Shown: piece by piece, positions 53,150 to 62,900 of the stretch
How positions within the stretch are numbered: the first letter of the stretch is position 1
How the letters are laid out: every line of letters starts with the position of its first letter
Assembly (NCBI RefSeq): GCF_002300165.1
Contig: NZ_MLCE01000017.1
Span: forward strand, 61,594-125,593
Source of the DNA: Streptomyces sp. Tue6028
GTDB lineage: Bacteria > Actinomycetota > Actinomycetes > Streptomycetales > Streptomycetaceae
DNA: 64,000 nucleotides
Direction: 5' to 3'
The notes under the pieces: generated by a model
The model's input: only the letters and a program-made list of their open reading frames with translations
Databases searched by the model: none
Told to the model about the DNA's origin: nothing
Program-made: the position numbers and the translations under genes

Positions 53150-53489
53150 GACGGCCCGGCCCCGCCTGGACTGCGGGGTCTGTCGTAGCGCCGGCCGCGC
53201 GGTTGACGCCGGTCCCGTCGTGGTCCGGCCGGGCTGTGGACACCGGTCCTTCGTGGTCCGGCCGGGCTGTGGACGGCGCCGGCTTTCGCGTCCCGCGCGG
53301 GGCCTGTCCCGAGCAGCTCGGTGCGGTTCGACGTGGCCGGTCCTCGGGCAGGGCCCGTACCCGTGCCGGGCCGGTGCTCGTGCCGGGCCGGTGCTCGTGC
53401 CGGCCCCGTACCCGTGCCGGGCCGAGGAGTTCTCGCCCCCTCCGCCCCTTCCCGTCCCGTACCCGGGGGCTCCGCCCCCGGACCCCCGG
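53150..53489. repeat. Cluster of short tandem repeats downstream of the second ABC pair
   Basis: A 24-bp unit occurs at 53218 and 53251 (period 33), and a GTGCCGGGCCGGTGCTC-type unit repeats every 18 bases near 53362-53398. No gene signal. Confidence 0.65.
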
Positions 53490-53532
53490 ATCGGCCTGGA
53501 CGGCCTCGTCCTCAAACGCCGGACGGGCTGAG
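53490..53532 (+). repeat. Dispersed 43-bp intergenic element, copy 2
   Basis: Same element as at 12496-12538 with one difference; core TCCTCAAACGCCGGA (53509-53523). Confidence 0.8.
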
Positions 53533-53553
53533 ATCCCCCCGTACGGGAAAGGG

Positions 53554-53596
53554 CCGAGCCCGGTCCGGAGAGTGGTGCTCTCCGGACCGGGCTCGG
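53554..53596 (-). terminator. Terminator of ABC pair B
   Basis: A perfect 19-bp stem (53554-53572 with 53578-53596) with loop TGGTG, 40 bases beyond the permease stop. Confidence 0.85.
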
Positions 53597-53635
53597 CCTC
53601 ATCCCCCGTGACCCCCGTGCACGGTGGCTGTCGGG

Positions 53636-56203
53636 TCAGTCGGTGGCAATCGCGTTCAGGACGTTCATCCTGCCCGCGCGGAACGCCGGGATCAGCGCGG
53701 CGAACAGGCCCACGAACGCGGAGCCGATGAAGACCCCGATGATGGTCGGCCAGGGAATGTCGAGGACGTTCAGGCCTTCGAGGGCGAGGAGCTTCTGGGC
53801 GGTGGCGCCCCAGCCCATGCCCAGGCCGAGGCCGAGGAGTGCGCCGAAGAGGGCGATGACCACGGACTCCAGGCGGATCATGCGGCGCAGCTGGCGGCGG
53901 GAGAGGCCGATGGCCCGCATGAGGCCGATCTCCCGGGTGCGCTCCACCACGGACAGGGCGAGGGTGTTCACCACGCCGAGGACGGCGACGATGATCGCGA
54001 GGGCCAGCAGGCCGTAGACCATGTTGAGGAGCTGGCCGACCTGGTCCTTCAGTTCCTGCTTGAAGTCGGTCTGGTCGCGCACCTGGTACTGCGGGTACGG
54101 CTCCATGGCCTTCTTCAGGGCCGCGTACGCCTCCTTCTCCTGGCCGTCCTTGGCCTTGGCGAACATGATCTCGTTCGGCGGGACGCGGTCCGCGGGAAGG
54201 TACTTCTTCATCGTCGCGATGCTGGTGTAGCGGGCGCCCTGGTCGATGGACGTGTCGTCGTCCGTGATGGCGGCGACCTTGAGCTTCGCGGTGGAGCCGT
54301 GGTCGAAGGCGACGGTGAGGGTGTCCCCGACCTTGACGTGGTGCTTGGTGGCGTAGTCGGAGCCGACGGACAGGGCGTCCTTGCCGTAGGCGGCCCTCAG
54401 CTCGCCGGCGGTGGTCTCGCGGCGCAGGTCGTCCGCGTAGGACGGGTCGGCGGCAGTGATGCCGCTGTCGTCGGTCTTGCCGTCCGGGGAGGTCAGCGTG
54501 GCCTTGATGTCCTTGTAGCGGGTGACGTGGGCGAGGCCGGGTGTCGTCTCCATGGCCTTCTCTGCCTGCGGGACGATCCGCTGGTTGCCCTGGACGATGA
54601 AGTCCGCGCCGACCGACTTGTCGAGCTCGCTGGTCGCCGAGGCCACCATGGAGGAGCCGACGACGGAGAGGCAGGCGACGAGGGCCAGGCCGATCATCAG
54701 GGCGGCGCCGGTGGCGCCGGTGCGGCGCGGATTGCGCAGTGCGTTGCGCTCGGCCATGCGTCCGACGGGTCCGAAGGCCCGCAGCAGGACCGCGCTGATC
54801 ACCCGGACCACTCCGCCGGCCAGCAGCGGGCCGACGATGACGAACCCGATGAGGGTGAGGACCACGCCGGCACCCAGGACGAGGGAGCCGTCGCTCGCCT
54901 TGTCCGCGGTGGCCGCCGCGTAGAGGGCGGCGGCTCCGGCGCCGGTGAGGACCAGGCCGATCAGGCCGCGTACGAGGCCGGCCTTGCCGTCGGCGGGGGT
55001 GCCGGCGTCGCGCAGCGCGGCCATCGGGGAGACCTTGCCGGCGCGGCGGGCGGGGAGGTAGGCGGCGAGGACGGTGACGACGACGCCGAGGAGGAGGCCG
55101 ACGACCGGGGTGGTCGCCTTGACGGTGAGGTCGCGGGTGGACAGTTCCATGCCCATCGACGACATGATCTTCATGAGGCCGACGGCGAGGCCGACGCCCG
55201 CGCCGACGCCGAGGATCGAGCCGAACACGCCGAGCAGGGTCGCCTCGACGAGGACGGAGCGGTTGATCTGCTTGCGGGACGAGCCGATCGCCCGCATCAG
55301 GCCGATCTCGCGGGTGCGCTGGGCGACCAGCATCGAGAAGGTGTTGATGATCAGGAAGATGCCGACGAGGAAGGCGATACCGGCGAAGCCGAGCATGGCG
55401 TACTTGATGACGTCCATGAAGGAGCCGACGTCGCTGCGGTTCTCGTCCGCGGTCTCCTTCTGCGTCTGCACCTTGTAGGTGCCGGCGCCGAGCGTCGCGG
55501 TCACGTCCTGCTTGAGGCGCGCGTCGGTGACGCCCGCCGCGGCGGTGACGTTGACGTGGGTGAACCGGCCGGTGGAGCCGAGCAGTTCACGCTGTGCGGT
55601 GGCGGTGTCGAAGTAGACGACGGCGGCACCGGGGTTGGTCACCTTGAAGGAGGCGATGCCGACGATCTTCGCCCTGAAGTCGCCGGTGACGGCGATGGTG
55701 CGCAGTTCGTCGCCCCTCTTCAGGTGATGCTTGTCGGCGGTGTCGGCGTCGACCATCACCTCGGTCGGTCCCCGCGGGGCACGTCCCTCGGTGATCTCCA
55801 TCGAACGGAGGTCGTTGCGGGTCCAGTTGCCCGCGATCGTCGGGGCGCCGTTGCTGGAGCCCATGTTCTTGTTGTCGCTGTCGACGACGGTGACGTTCAT
55901 CGAACTGACGGCACCCTCGGCGGACTTGACGCCGTCCGCCTTCTTCGCCTGCGCGAGCACGGAGGCCGGCATCGAGTCGGGCTTGCCGTTCTGCGGGGTG
56001 TCGTCGGACTTGGCGTCCTTCGGCGACACCGTCACGTCGGAGGAGGTGGCCGCGAACAGCTTGTCGAACGTCGTGTTCATCGTGTCCGTGAACACGAGCG
56101 TGCCGCAGACGAAGGCCACCGACAGCAGGACCGCCACGGCGGACAGCGCCATGCGTCCCTTGTGCGCGAAGAAGTTGCGCATCGAGGTCTTCAGGACGGT
56201 CAT
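53636..56203 (-). CDS. FtsX/MacB-type ABC transporter permease (pair B)
   Basis: An 855-residue permease with the same two-module plan as pair A. The N-terminal FtsX/MacB_PCD domain carries SDVTVSPKDAKSDDTPQNG, and the RT.EI.LMRAIG loops occur twice (RTREIGLMRAIGSSRKQ, RTREIGLMRAIGLSRRQ). Substrate unknown; antimicrobial, lipid or stress-related roles are typical. The start overlaps the ATPase stop by four bases, so translation is coupled. Together with pair A this gives two envelope-type FtsX systems within 38 kb. Confidence 0.9.
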   Translation of the reverse strand: MTVLKTSMRNFFAHKGRMALSAVAVLLSVAFVCGTLVFTDTMNTTFDKLFAATSSDVTVSPKDAKSDDTPQNGKPDSMPASVLAQAKKADGVKSAEGAVSSMNVTVVDSDNKNMGSSNGAPTIAGNWTRNDLRSMEITEGRAPRGPTEVMVDADTADKHHLKRGDELRTIAVTGDFRAKIVGIASFKVTNPGAAVVYFDTATAQRELLGSTGRFTHVNVTAAAGVTDARLKQDVTATLGAGTYKVQTQKETADENRSDVGSFMDVIKYAMLGFAGIAFLVGIFLIINTFSMLVAQRTREIGLMRAIGSSRKQINRSVLVEATLLGVFGSILGVGAGVGLAVGLMKIMSSMGMELSTRDLTVKATTPVVGLLLGVVVTVLAAYLPARRAGKVSPMAALRDAGTPADGKAGLVRGLIGLVLTGAGAAALYAAATADKASDGSLVLGAGVVLTLIGFVIVGPLLAGGVVRVISAVLLRAFGPVGRMAERNALRNPRRTGATGAALMIGLALVACLSVVGSSMVASATSELDKSVGADFIVQGNQRIVPQAEKAMETTPGLAHVTRYKDIKATLTSPDGKTDDSGITAADPSYADDLRRETTAGELRAAYGKDALSVGSDYATKHHVKVGDTLTVAFDHGSTAKLKVAAITDDDTSIDQGARYTSIATMKKYLPADRVPPNEIMFAKAKDGQEKEAYAALKKAMEPYPQYQVRDQTDFKQELKDQVGQLLNMVYGLLALAIIVAVLGVVNTLALSVVERTREIGLMRAIGLSRRQLRRMIRLESVVIALFGALLGLGLGMGWGATAQKLLALEGLNVLDIPWPTIIGVFIGSAFVGLFAALIPAFRAGRMNVLNAIATD

Positions 56204-56988
56204 GACGTGCGCCCCCGGGCGTCGAAGTCCTTCATGCGGTCCAGGACCTGGTCGGCGGTCGGCTGGTACATCTCGTCGACGATGCGGCCGTCGGCGAGGT
56301 AGAGCACCCGGTCCGCGTACGAGGCGGCCACCGGGTCGTGCGTGACCATCACGATGGTCTGGCCGAGCTCGTCGACGGAGCGGCGCAGGAAGCCCAGTAC
56401 CTCGGCGCCGGCCCGGGAGTCGAGGTTTCCGGTCGGCTCGTCACCGAAGATGATCTCGGGCCGGGCCGCCAGGGCGCGGGCCACCGCGACGCGCTGCTGC
56501 TGGCCGCCGGAGAGCTGGTTGGGGCGGTGCTTGAGGCGGCCGGCGAGCCCGACGGTCTCCACGACCTGGGCCAGCCAGGCCTTGTCGGGCTTGCGGCCCG
56601 CGATGTCCATCGGCAGCGTGATGTTCTCCAGCGCGCTCAGCGTGGGCAGCAGGTTGAACGCCTGGAAGATGAAGCCGATGCGGTCGCGGCGCAGCTGGGT
56701 GAGCTTCTTGTCCTTGAGGCCGGTGATCTCGGTCTCGTCGAGGTGGATCTGGCCGGAGGTGACGGTGTCGAGTCCGGCGAGGCAGTGCATCAGCGTGGAC
56801 TTGCCGGACCCGGAGGGGCCCATGATGGCGGTGAACTGACCTCGTGCGATGTCCACGTCGATGTGGTCGAGGGCGACGACGCGGGTCTCCCCGGACCCGT
56901 ACGCCTTCACGACCTGCCGCGCCCGCGCGGCAACGGCCGTACGCCCTCCAGTGCCCCCGTGCCTGGGAATGGTCACAGCCGATGTCAC
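56200..56988 (-). CDS. ABC transporter ATP-binding protein, MacB/LolD type (pair B)
   Basis: A 262-residue ATPase. Walker A GPSGSGKST, signature LSGGQQQR, Walker B IIFGDEPTGNLDS, H-loop VTHD. GTG 56988 has AGGAGAC six bases upstream. Large parts match pair A nearly word for word, for example ENITLPMDIAGRKPDK and the ending RGRTS, a clear paralogue. The gene opens the leftward operon and lies divergent from the MFS exporter. Confidence 0.93.
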   Translation of the reverse strand: MTSAVTIPRHGGTGGRTAVAARARQVVKAYGSGETRVVALDHIDVDIARGQFTAIMGPSGSGKSTLMHCLAGLDTVTSGQIHLDETEITGLKDKKLTQLRRDRIGFIFQAFNLLPTLSALENITLPMDIAGRKPDKAWLAQVVETVGLAGRLKHRPNQLSGGQQQRVAVARALAARPEIIFGDEPTGNLDSRAGAEVLGFLRRSVDELGQTIVMVTHDPVAASYADRVLYLADGRIVDEMYQPTADQVLDRMKDFDARGRTS

Positions 56989-57403
56989 GGTATGTCTCCT
57001 ATGTCGGTCGGCAGTGGTGTCTGCCGGATCTGAGTCCTGGACGAAGTGCGTCTGGCTACGTCGGTAAGTCTGGTGGCGGCGGGGGCCCCGGCGCTCTGGT
57101 GCCCGGCCCAGTCTTCTGCTGGGGAAAACCCCACCCCCGTGGGTGCGGTCCGTACGACCGGACGCGCTCCCCAGCGGCGTAAAGCCAGGTTAAGGACGCA
57201 TCCCCGCCCGTCTCGTCCTCCGCCGGTACGAACCCTCCCCGACCCCTGGTACGGAGGTACCCCTAGGGGCTCTCCACCCTTCGGTGGACTGTTTCTCGGG
57301 GTCAGATCCACCCTCGGGCCCACTCAGCGTCCACCCTCCCGCGACGTGAGGGTCAAGTGGGAAGCTGTCCGGGGCGGATGGATGCAGGGGGAAAGGAAAC
57401 CGG
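56989..57403. promoter_or_regulatory. Divergent region between ABC pair B and the MFS gene
   Basis: It holds promoters for both sides; none is convincing by eye. A small stable hairpin, TCCACC-CTTC-GGTGGA (57273-57288), followed by CTGTTTC, lies in the MFS-side leader and could attenuate or protect the transcript. No gene seen. Confidence 0.4.
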
Positions 57404-58936
57404 GTGGGCCAGGGAGAGACGCAGATACCGGCCGCACGGCCCGCGGGCACGCCGGCCGGCGCACCGGGAAACGGAACGCGCGGGCGCCGCGCCGTGGTCG
57501 CCGCCCTGATGCTGGCGATGGCGCTGGCCGCGCTCGACTCCACCATCATCTCCACGGCGGTCCCGCAGATCGTCGCCGACCTCGGCGGCTTCTCCGTGTT
57601 CTCCTGGCTGTTCTCCGGCTACCTGCTCGCCGTGACGGTCACACTGCCCGTCTACGGCAAGCTCTCCGACACCTTCGGCCGCAAACCCGTCCTGATCGCG
57701 GGCTCCGTCCTCTTCCTGGCGGGCTCCCTGCTGTGCGCCACCGCCTGGAACATGGGCGCGCTCATCGCCTTCCGCATCGTGCAGGGCCTGGGCGGCGGCG
57801 CCCTCCAGGGCACCGTGCAGACGCTCGCCGCCGACCTCTACCCGCTCCAGGAACGCCCCAGGATCCAGGCGAAGCTGTCCACCGTGTGGGCGACCTCGGC
57901 GGTCGCCGGGCCCGCGCTGGGCGGAGTCCTCGCGGCCTATGCCGACTGGCGGTGGATCTTCCTCGTCAACCTGCCGATCGGCGTACTCGCCCTGTGGCTG
58001 ATCGTCCGTCACCTGCACGAACCCGCACGCGAACGGGACACCGCGCGGCGCCCCCGCATCGACTGGGCGGGCGCCCTCGCCGTCTTCGCCTGCGGCGGCG
58101 TCCTGCTCACCGCGCTGGTGCAGGGCGGCGTCGCCTGGGACTGGCTGTCCGCGCCCTCCCTTGCCCTGTTCACGACCGGCCTCGCCCTGATCGCCGTCGT
58201 CGTCGCCGTCGAGCGGCGCGCCGCCGAACCGATCATCCCGGGCTGGGTGTGGCGCCGGCGCACCATCGCCGCGGTGAACCTGGCCCTCGGCGCCCTGGGC
58301 CTGCTCATGGTCGCGCCCACCGTCTTCCTGCCCACCTACGCGCAGGCCGTCCTCGGGCTCGCCCCGATCGCCGCGGGCTTCGTGCTCTCCGTGTGGACGC
58401 TGAGCTGGCCGGTGTCCGCGGCGCTCAGCCAGCACGTCTACCGGCGCATCGGGTTCCGCAACACCGCGATGCTCGGCATCGGCACGGCGACCCTCCTGCT
58501 GCTCGCCTTCCCCTTCCTGCCCTATCCGGGTGAGCCGTGGCAGCCCGCGCTCCTCATGCTGCTCCTCGGCGGCGCCCTGGGCCTGTTCCAGCTGCCGCTG
58601 ATCATCGGCGTCCAGTCGACCGTCGGCTGGGCCGAACGCGGCACGACGACCGCCTCCGTCCTCTTCTGCCGGCAGACCGGACAGACCGTGGGCGCCGCCC
58701 TGTTCGGCGCCGTCGCCAACGGGGTGCTCGCCGCGCGGCTCGGCGGCTCGGGCGACCTCGACTCGGTGACCCGCGCGCTGGACTCGGGCGCGCCCGCCGA
58801 ACACCTGCGGCACGCGGTCGCCGACGCGGTGCACGCCGTCTACCTGGGCGCGGCCTGTGCCGCCGCCCTCGCCTTCCTGGTCCTGTTGTTCGTCGCACCG
58901 CGCCGCTTCCCGGTGCTGAAGACCCCCGCGGAGTGA
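57404..58936 (+). CDS. MFS transporter, DHA2 (14-segment) drug exporter family
   Basis: A 510-residue proton-driven exporter. Motif C-like LDSTIISTAVPQI in helix 1-2, motif A GKLSDTFGRKPV, and AGPALGGVLAAY place it in the DHA2 group (QacA/EmrB-type). Export of drugs or secondary metabolites is the usual role. GTG 57404 has AAAGGAAA upstream. It faces the ABC operon, with no regulator next to it. Confidence 0.9.
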   Translation: MGQGETQIPAARPAGTPAGAPGNGTRGRRAVVAALMLAMALAALDSTIISTAVPQIVADLGGFSVFSWLFSGYLLAVTVTLPVYGKLSDTFGRKPVLIAGSVLFLAGSLLCATAWNMGALIAFRIVQGLGGGALQGTVQTLAADLYPLQERPRIQAKLSTVWATSAVAGPALGGVLAAYADWRWIFLVNLPIGVLALWLIVRHLHEPARERDTARRPRIDWAGALAVFACGGVLLTALVQGGVAWDWLSAPSLALFTTGLALIAVVVAVERRAAEPIIPGWVWRRRTIAAVNLALGALGLLMVAPTVFLPTYAQAVLGLAPIAAGFVLSVWTLSWPVSAALSQHVYRRIGFRNTAMLGIGTATLLLLAFPFLPYPGEPWQPALLMLLLGGALGLFQLPLIIGVQSTVGWAERGTTTASVLFCRQTGQTVGAALFGAVANGVLAARLGGSGDLDSVTRALDSGAPAEHLRHAVADAVHAVYLGAACAAALAFLVLLFVAPRRFPVLKTPAE

Positions 58937-59363
58937 GGGCCGCAGCGATCCGCTCCCGCGGCCGACCGGTGCACGCTTGCGCGGAGGCCGCGATCCGCCC
59001 GCACGGCCGGTCGGTCGGCCGACCGGTCCACGCGACACGGCGGACCGACGCACACACCATCGGCACGGCGCACACACCATCGGCACGGCGCGGGCGACTT
59101 GGCTCCCCGGCCCGGCCCGGCCGGGCCACATCCGCTCCCACCAGCGGCAACACGGGCATCAGCGTGCCCTCGTGTACCCCGAGTCCAGACACTCACACCC
59201 CTGTAAACGCGGGTAACACCCCAGGTCACCGAAGTAAGCGCATACCGACCGCTCAGTTTGGTGAAAGTGCAGCGCATCCGGGATACCTGCGAGTAGCGTG
59301 CGCTGCTCACCCCCCAGCTCCCTGCGGTCCGCACCGGACCCGAGCCACGCAAGGAGAAACGGG
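58937..59363. repeat. Spacer with a perfect 20-bp direct repeat
   Basis: GCACACACCATCGGCACGGC occurs twice in tandem (59050-59069, 59070-59089). The rest holds the leader of the DUF485 gene; AAGGAG at 59351. No gene seen. Confidence 0.6.
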
Positions 59364-59945
59364 ATGCCAGACGCGTTCTCGTCCCCCGAGTACCAGCCGC
59401 CTCACCCACGGCCGTTCCCCACACCGGCCGAGCCCCCGTACCAGCCCCGCCACCAACGGCCCCGGTCCGCCCAGCCGCCCACCGCACAGCCACCGTCCCC
59501 GCAGCAGCCGCAGTACCCGGCGCACCCGCAGCACGCACCGCACCCGAACAGCGTCTCCCCCGCCCACGTCACCTACCCCTGGCAGCCACCGCCGCCCAAG
59601 CCCGTGCCCGAACCCCGGCGCATGCCGCGCCGTCAGGCTCTGGGCCACCACAGCGACATCAGACTGCTGCGCGGCGCCTACCGCTGGCAGCGGCGCGTGG
59701 CGACCCTGACCGCGCTCGGCTACTTCGTCCTCTTCCTCACGCTGTCCGCGTTCGCCCCGTCCCTGATGACGAACACGGTCTCCGGCGGACTGTCGACCGG
59801 ACTGCTGCTCGGGCTGCTCCAGGTCCCCGTCACCTGCCTGGCCATCGGACTGTACGAGTACACGGCCCGCCGGACCGTCGACCCGATCGCCGACCGGATC
59901 CGCAAGCAGACCGAACTGGACGCGCGGCGGGAGGCGGCCCGATGA
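59364..59945 (+). CDS. DUF485 membrane protein, partner of the solute:sodium symporter
   Basis: A 193-residue protein. The first 90 residues are Pro/Gln/His-rich and disordered; a DUF485 domain follows with two membrane helices (VATLTALGYFVLFLTLSAFA and GLSTGLLLGLLQVPVTCLAI), then EYTARRTVDPIADRIRKQ. DUF485 proteins accompany ActP-type acetate or monocarboxylate symporters, as here. AAGGAG precedes ATG 59364. The stop overlaps the next start by four bases. Confidence 0.88.
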   Translation: MPDAFSSPEYQPPHPRPFPTPAEPPYQPRHQRPRSAQPPTAQPPSPQQPQYPAHPQHAPHPNSVSPAHVTYPWQPPPPKPVPEPRRMPRRQALGHHSDIRLLRGAYRWQRRVATLTALGYFVLFLTLSAFAPSLMTNTVSGGLSTGLLLGLLQVPVTCLAIGLYEYTARRTVDPIADRIRKQTELDARREAAR

Positions 59946-61576
59946 CCGGCTTCAGCAGTTCCGCACAGGCCATGTCGCTGGTCGCGTTCACCTCGGTGGC
60001 CACCATCACGCTCCTGCTGTGCGTGATGACCGGACCCGACCGCGACGACCTCGACGAGTTCTACACCGGATACGGGTCGATGTCGCCGATGCGCAACGGC
60101 CTCGCCATCGCCGGTGACTACATCTCCGCCGCCACCGTCCTCGGCACCAGCGGCATCATCGCGCTCACCGGCTACGACGGTGTCGTCCTCGCCCTGAGCA
60201 CCGCGCTCTCCCTGATGCTGCTGATGTTCCTGCTGGCCGAACCGCTGCGCAACGCGGGCAGGTTCACCATGGGCGACGCGCTCGCGCGCCGCATGCCCGG
60301 CCGCGCGGTCCGCATGACCGCGTGCGCGGTGACCCTGATCGCGCTGCTCCCCCTGATGCTGGTCCAGCTCGCCGGGGCCGGCGACCTGCTCGCCTTCATC
60401 CTCGGCTTCTCCAACGACTCCCTGAAGACCGGCTGCGTCATCGGACTCGGCGCACTGATGATCAGCTACGCGGCGATCGGCGGGATGAAGGGCACCGCCC
60501 TCATCCAGATCATGAAGATCGTGATGCTCCTCGGATCCGGCAGCGTCGTCGCCGCCCTCATCCTGCACCGCTTCGACTGGAACCCCGGAGCCCTGCTGGC
60601 CGCGGCCGGTCACAACAGCGGCGTCGGCTCCGCGTTCCTGCGCTCCGGCCTGGAGTTCGCGGGCGGCACCAGCCCCCGCCTGGACATGATCACCTCGGAG
60701 CTGACCGTCGTCCTCGGCGGAGCCTGCCTGCCCCACGTCACCATGCGGATGTACACCGCGAACAGCGCCCGGCAGGTACGCCGCTCGATGTCCTGGGCCG
60801 TGCCCTGCGTCGCCCTGTTCGTCGTCGTCATCAGCGTCATCGGCTTCGGCGCCACCGCGCTGATCGGCCGCAAGGTGATCGCCGCCGCCGACCCGCAGGG
60901 CAACACGGCCTATCTCCTCGGCTCCCGCGCCGCGTTCGGCCCCGACGTGTCGACGGCGGAGACCCTCCTGTTCACCACGGTCACCGCGGCGATCTTCCTG
61001 ACCCTGCTCGCCTCCGTCGCCGGAATGATCCTGGCCTGCGCCAACTCGCTCGCCCACGACGTGTTCGCACGCGGCGGGTTCTTCCACACCCGCCGCCACG
61101 ACGACGAGATGTCACCGCGTCACGAGATGCTCCTGGCCCGCCTGTCCGCCCTCGCGGTCGGCGCGGGGGCCATCCTGCTCGCCACGCTCGTCCAGCACCA
61201 CAGCCTGCAACCCCTGATCACGCTGTCGTTCTGCCTCGGCGCCTCCGCGATCGCGCCCGCCCTGGTCTACAGCCTGTTCTGGCGCCGCTACACCCGAGCG
61301 GGCCTGCTGGCCACCCTCATCGGCGGCACCCTCACCGTCCTCGTCCTCATGCCGGGCACCAACCTCGTCTCCGGCTCCCCCACCTCCGCGTTCCCCGACG
61401 CCGACTTCAACTGGTTCCCGTTCACCACGACGGGCATCGTCTCCATCCCCCTGGGCTTCGTCTACGGCTGGCTCGGCACGGTGGCCTCCGGCCGGAAGAA
61501 GTCCGACGAACAACGCCGCCAGTACGAAGCGGTGGAGGGCTGGATCCTGGCAGGAGCGGTACGCAGGCGAACCTGA
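59942..61576 (+). CDS. Sodium:solute symporter, ActP-like
   Basis: A 544-residue, roughly 13-segment transporter of the SSS family. EFYTGYGSMSPMRNGLAIAG and the DYISAATVLG segment carry the family pattern for Na+ and substrate sites; the AISY/GGMKGT stretch is also typical of ActP. Acetate, propionate or similar monocarboxylate uptake is likely, supported by the coupled DUF485 gene. The ATG overlaps the DUF485 stop as ATGA. Confidence 0.9.
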   Translation: MTGFSSSAQAMSLVAFTSVATITLLLCVMTGPDRDDLDEFYTGYGSMSPMRNGLAIAGDYISAATVLGTSGIIALTGYDGVVLALSTALSLMLLMFLLAEPLRNAGRFTMGDALARRMPGRAVRMTACAVTLIALLPLMLVQLAGAGDLLAFILGFSNDSLKTGCVIGLGALMISYAAIGGMKGTALIQIMKIVMLLGSGSVVAALILHRFDWNPGALLAAAGHNSGVGSAFLRSGLEFAGGTSPRLDMITSELTVVLGGACLPHVTMRMYTANSARQVRRSMSWAVPCVALFVVVISVIGFGATALIGRKVIAAADPQGNTAYLLGSRAAFGPDVSTAETLLFTTVTAAIFLTLLASVAGMILACANSLAHDVFARGGFFHTRRHDDEMSPRHEMLLARLSALAVGAGAILLATLVQHHSLQPLITLSFCLGASAIAPALVYSLFWRRYTRAGLLATLIGGTLTVLVLMPGTNLVSGSPTSAFPDADFNWFPFTTTGIVSIPLGFVYGWLGTVASGRKKSDEQRRQYEAVEGWILAGAVRRRT

Positions 61577-61622
61577 CACCGCCCCGCCGGCGATCCGGCC
61601 GGACATCCCGACCGAGAGAGAC

Positions 61623-61637
61623 GGGTGGGTGGGTGGG
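61623..61637 (+). other. Perfect G-quadruplex motif
   Basis: GGGTGGGTGGGTGGG, four G-tracts with single-T loops, 47 bases after the symporter stop. This is among the most stable G4 patterns and may act in transcript termination or stability. Confidence 0.75.
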
Positions 61638-61712
61638 AAACCCCGCCGCGGAGCGGGGGAGCCCCACCCCGCGGAGCGGGCAACCCAGTGGACAGCGGCC
61701 CCCCTCGGGGGG

Positions 61713-62600
61713 CTACTCCGCCGGGGCCCGCCCCGTCAGCGACGTCAGACTCGTCTGCACCTGGTCCATCTGCGCCCGCACGTCGTCCCACCGCTCCCGG
61801 TGCTCGCGCAGCACCCGCTCGGTCTCCCGGGCGACCTGCTCCTCACTCACCCGCGCCTCGGCGAGCACCTCCGCGGCCCGCCCCGCGGCGTCCTCCTGCC
61901 GACGCCGAGCGCACTCCTCGGCCTCGGCGAACTCCCGCACCGCCTCGGACAGTGCGGCCTCGGCGCGCACGACGAGTTCGACGTGCCGCGCGTCGAGCTC
62001 GGCCTCCTGCTCGACGGCCTCCCGTTCGGCCTCGGCCCAGCGCTCGGCGTGCACCTTCTCCTGCTCGGCGAGCAGTTCCTGCGTGCGCTGCCGCACCTCG
62101 CGCAGCGCGGCCAGCGCTTCGCCGCGGCTCTCCTTGATGCCGCGCCGCGTGGAGATCCGGGTCTCGTCGGCCTCGGTACGGGCGGCGAGGAGCCGCTCCC
62201 GGGCGTACTCCTCGGCGGCAGCGCGCACCTCGTCGGCGTACGCCTGCGCGGCCTCGCGCACCTGACGGCCCGCGGCCTCCGCGTCGTCGACGAGCTGCCG
62301 GGCCTCGCCGCGCGCGTTCTCCCGCACGGTCCCGGCTTCCTCCGTGCCGAGTTCGAAGATCCGGCGCGCGCCGTCCCCGAGCGTCTCGTACGTCTGCGGG
62401 GCGAGCCCTGCCACGGTCCGCCGCAGCCGTTCGGACTCCGCGTCCATCTCCTTGGCCAGCACGGTCAGCCGGGCGGCGCGCTCCCAGGCGGTGTCGCGGT
62501 CGCGGGAGAGGGCCGCCGCGTACGCGTCGACCTGGCCGGGACGGTAACCACGCCCCCGTACAGCCTTGAAGCCGTACGGCGACCCCGATGCGCTGCTCAT
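61713..62600 (-). CDS. DivIVA-like coiled-coil protein (annotated elsewhere as cellulose-binding)
   Basis: A 295-residue protein. The N-terminal 30 residues (YGFKAVRGRGYRPGQVDAYA) have a DivIVA-like start; the rest is a long Ala/Glu/Arg coiled-coil (EEAGTVRENARGEARQL, DEVRAAAEEYARERLLAA, and so on). Related Streptomyces proteins (FilP, Scy types) form cytoskeletal or polarisome structures at hyphal tips. ATG 62600 follows AAGG. Probably a scaffold for tip growth or sporulation. Confidence 0.82.
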   Translation of the reverse strand: MSSASGSPYGFKAVRGRGYRPGQVDAYAAALSRDRDTAWERAARLTVLAKEMDAESERLRRTVAGLAPQTYETLGDGARRIFELGTEEAGTVRENARGEARQLVDDAEAAGRQVREAAQAYADEVRAAAEEYARERLLAARTEADETRISTRRGIKESRGEALAALREVRQRTQELLAEQEKVHAERWAEAEREAVEQEAELDARHVELVVRAEAALSEAVREFAEAEECARRRQEDAAGRAAEVLAEARVSEEQVARETERVLREHRERWDDVRAQMDQVQTSLTSLTGRAPAE

Positions 62601-62822
62601 CCTTGGACCCCTTCTCCGCCCGGAGCACCCGGGACGGGGGTCCCGGAATGCAGATTTCGCGCAAATCATTGATTTTGCGGACATCTTGATGGATCGCACG
62701 GAAGTGTTCATAACGCGACACTCCGCCCACCCATTCGGTCGGAGATGAGCTCTTCGAGGTCAAATACAGAAGCGCTGCTGTCATCGGGCGCCCCGCGTAA
62801 GCCTGTTCGGCCGGGAACGACG

Positions 62823-62857
62823 GAGGCGCCCGACCCGTCGAACGGGTCGGACGCCTC
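62823..62857 (-). terminator. Terminator of the SUKH gene
   Basis: GAGGCG-C-CCGACCCG pairs with CGGGTCGG-A-CGCCTC around loop TCGAA, 44 bases beyond the leftward stop. No T-run. Confidence 0.7.
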
Positions 62858-62900
62858 GATCACGCGGGGCGGGCGCGTACGCGCCCGTACCCCCGACGGA

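Noticed and set aside
49153..53151. A plus-strand frame of 1332 codons opposite mfd
   Set aside because: It lies antisense to mfd, whose motifs are unmistakable, and starts inside the TetR gene in another frame. High GC at third positions produces such open frames.
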